DNA from: an uncultured Eubacteriales bacterium
GTDB taxonomy: Bacteria; Bacillota; Clostridia; Oscillospirales; CAG-272
Length of the DNA: 6,814 nt
Direction: 5' to 3'
Assembly (NCBI GenBank): GCA_900555785.1
Contig: USMO01000089.1
Span: 1 to 6,814 of the forward strand
The number at the start of each line of letters is the position of its first letter. Within the stretch, counting starts at the first letter, position 1. Below are positions 5,985-6,814 of the stretch, piece after piece. The notes under the pieces are model-generated. The model searched no databases. It was given only the letters and a program-made list of their open reading frames with translations, and was not told the DNA's origin. The position numbers and the translations under genes are program-made.

Positions 5985-6728
5985 TCACTCCGCGTGTACC
6001 AGTTTCAAAAACTTCTTGTCGGACTGGATTGCGTGTGTCACAAATTTTCCATCCCAGAACAGCGCATAGGTCGTTACCGGAACAGGAAGATTCTGCGCCG
6101 TCTCTCTGTCTGTAATATGAACCGTTTTCAGCGGAATGCCAAGCTCTGCTGCGACTTCTGCCACGCGCGGCACCCAGTAATAAGTAAACGGGCACTGATC
6201 CGTATAATAGATCACAAAACCGGTCTCTCTTGTCTGCGGACGCTTCGCGCAGTCCTTAAATTTCGGCGGCTGCGCGTCCGGTGCAAACGGCAGATACAAA
6301 AGCGTAATCCCGCATTCCGATGTGTCTGCTGTCAAAAACCCTTTATGAGCAAGATACTTCGGGTCGGACAGGAACTCCCGCTTTCTTCCTTCCGCAGAAA
6401 GAATGCAAAGTCCTTTTTTGCCTTGCGCTTTTGCATCGCGCATACATTCGTCGAGCAAGTCGTTGGAATACCCGTGCCCTTTCATGCTGCCCGCAATCCA
6501 CAGGCAGTTTATGTAAAGATAGCCCTCTGCTTCTATCGGCACCCACGCATATTCTGCCGGAATATATTCGATAAAGCACTTGCCTCTTTCTTCGCTCCGA
6601 TAAAAAACAAGCCCTTCTTCAAACCGCTGCTTGAGCCATTCTTTTTTGGCAAGGCTCTGTTTGCCGGACATGGCACAACAGATGTGTTCCCTGTCGATGT
6701 TTTCTTTGGTAACTCTGATATAGTCCAT
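5985..6728 (-). CDS. GNAT-family N-acetyltransferase with YoaP-like C-terminal domain
   Basis: This 247-residue soluble protein resembles B. subtilis YoaP. The N-terminal part (about 1-150) is a GNAT acetyltransferase that would transfer an acetyl group from acetyl-CoA to an unknown amine. Its acetyl-CoA motif is INCLWIAGSMKGHGYSNDLL at 73-92, with KGHGYS in the usual R/Q-x-x-G-x-G/A place, and the helix continues to about 103. LAHKGF at 126-131 fits the late GNAT motif. The C-terminal part (about 168-247) begins GFVIYYTDQCPFTYYW, a thioredoxin-like opening with only one cysteine (Cys179), followed by LPVPVTTYALFWDGKFV, typical of YoaP domains. GGGGAG at 6738-6743, nine bases before ATG, supports the start. 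It is not part of the conserved yybS-dnaB cluster, and no promoter was convincing in the 86 bases upstream. Its base composition is lower in GC than its neighbours. The substrate is unknown. Confidence 0.8.
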   Translation of the reverse strand: MDYIRVTKENIDREHICCAMSGKQSLAKKEWLKQRFEEGLVFYRSEERGKCFIEYIPAEYAWVPIEAEGYLYINCLWIAGSMKGHGYSNDLLDECMRDAKAQGKKGLCILSAEGRKREFLSDPKYLAHKGFLTADTSECGITLLYLPFAPDAQPPKFKDCAKRPQTRETGFVIYYTDQCPFTYYWVPRVAEVAAELGIPLKTVHITDRETAQNLPVPVTTYALFWDGKFVTHAIQSDKKFLKLVHAE

Positions 6729-6814
6729 CGAAGCACTCTCCCCTATCTTTGTACTTTTTCATGCCTTCTCCGGCACAGCGACCTTTTCGTTTTTGGCTGC
6801 GGCTTACCGCATCC

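Noticed and set aside
5917..6195. A 92-codon minus-strand frame overlapping the acetyltransferase end, ending in a Cys/Lys-rich tail
   Set aside because: It overlaps the better-supported acetyltransferase out of frame. The repeated DQKKC/DRKKC look of its tail comes only from the 33-base DNA repeats.
6729..6814. Possible C-terminal end of an upstream gene, reading AAAKNEKVAVPEKA then stop on the minus strand
   Set aside because: An in-frame TAA lies just before this peptide and only 86 bases are available, so neither a gene end nor a promoter can be supported.

Overview
The window looks like chromosomal DNA of a moderately GC-rich anaerobic member of the Bacillota, most likely a clostridial gut bacterium of the Oscillospiraceae/Ruminococcaceae type. 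This rests on the gene order yybS-gdpP-rplI-dnaB (known from Bacillus subtilis as yybS-yybT-rplI-dnaC and common across Bacillota), on strong AGGAGG-type ribosome binding sites, and on palindromic intergenic repeats of a style I associate with Oscillospiraceae genomes. The genus is an inference.

All five supported genes lie on the minus strand, so transcription runs from high to low coordinates. First comes a GNAT acetyltransferase with a YoaP-like C-terminal domain (6728 to 5985), in DNA visibly poorer in GC than the rest. A 131-base gap follows, carrying three direct repeats spaced exactly 33 bases apart and a good sigma-A-type promoter. That promoter drives a DUF2232/YybS membrane protein (5853 to 4570) and, 35 bases later, the cyclic-di-AMP phosphodiesterase GdpP (4534 to 2402). 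After a 568-base non-coding stretch come ribosomal protein L9 (1833 to 1387) and, 6 bases on, the replicative helicase DnaB (1380 to 34).

The 568-base spacer between gdpP and rplI is the least ordinary part. Its gene neighbours normally sit close together, but here it is filled almost end to end by palindromic modules: a perfect 23-base inverted repeat just after gdpP, a 24-base near-perfect inverted repeat with a 33-base loop, a module ending in a GTCATCTCAGAG-like motif, a 14 to 15-base inverted repeat and a short GC hairpin. The whole block is bounded by 12-base inverted repeats at 1848-1859 and 2374-2385, one touching the rplI Shine-Dalgarno sequence and the other 16 bases after the gdpP stop. 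It may be a non-autonomous mobile repeat or a mosaic of several.

Functionally the cluster joins second-messenger control at the membrane (YybS, GdpP) to translation (L9) and chromosome replication (DnaB). The coding genes are conventional. I see no tRNA, rRNA, CRISPR array, transposase or defence system. The candidates for something undescribed are the composite spacer element and the 33-base phased repeats at the yybS promoter.
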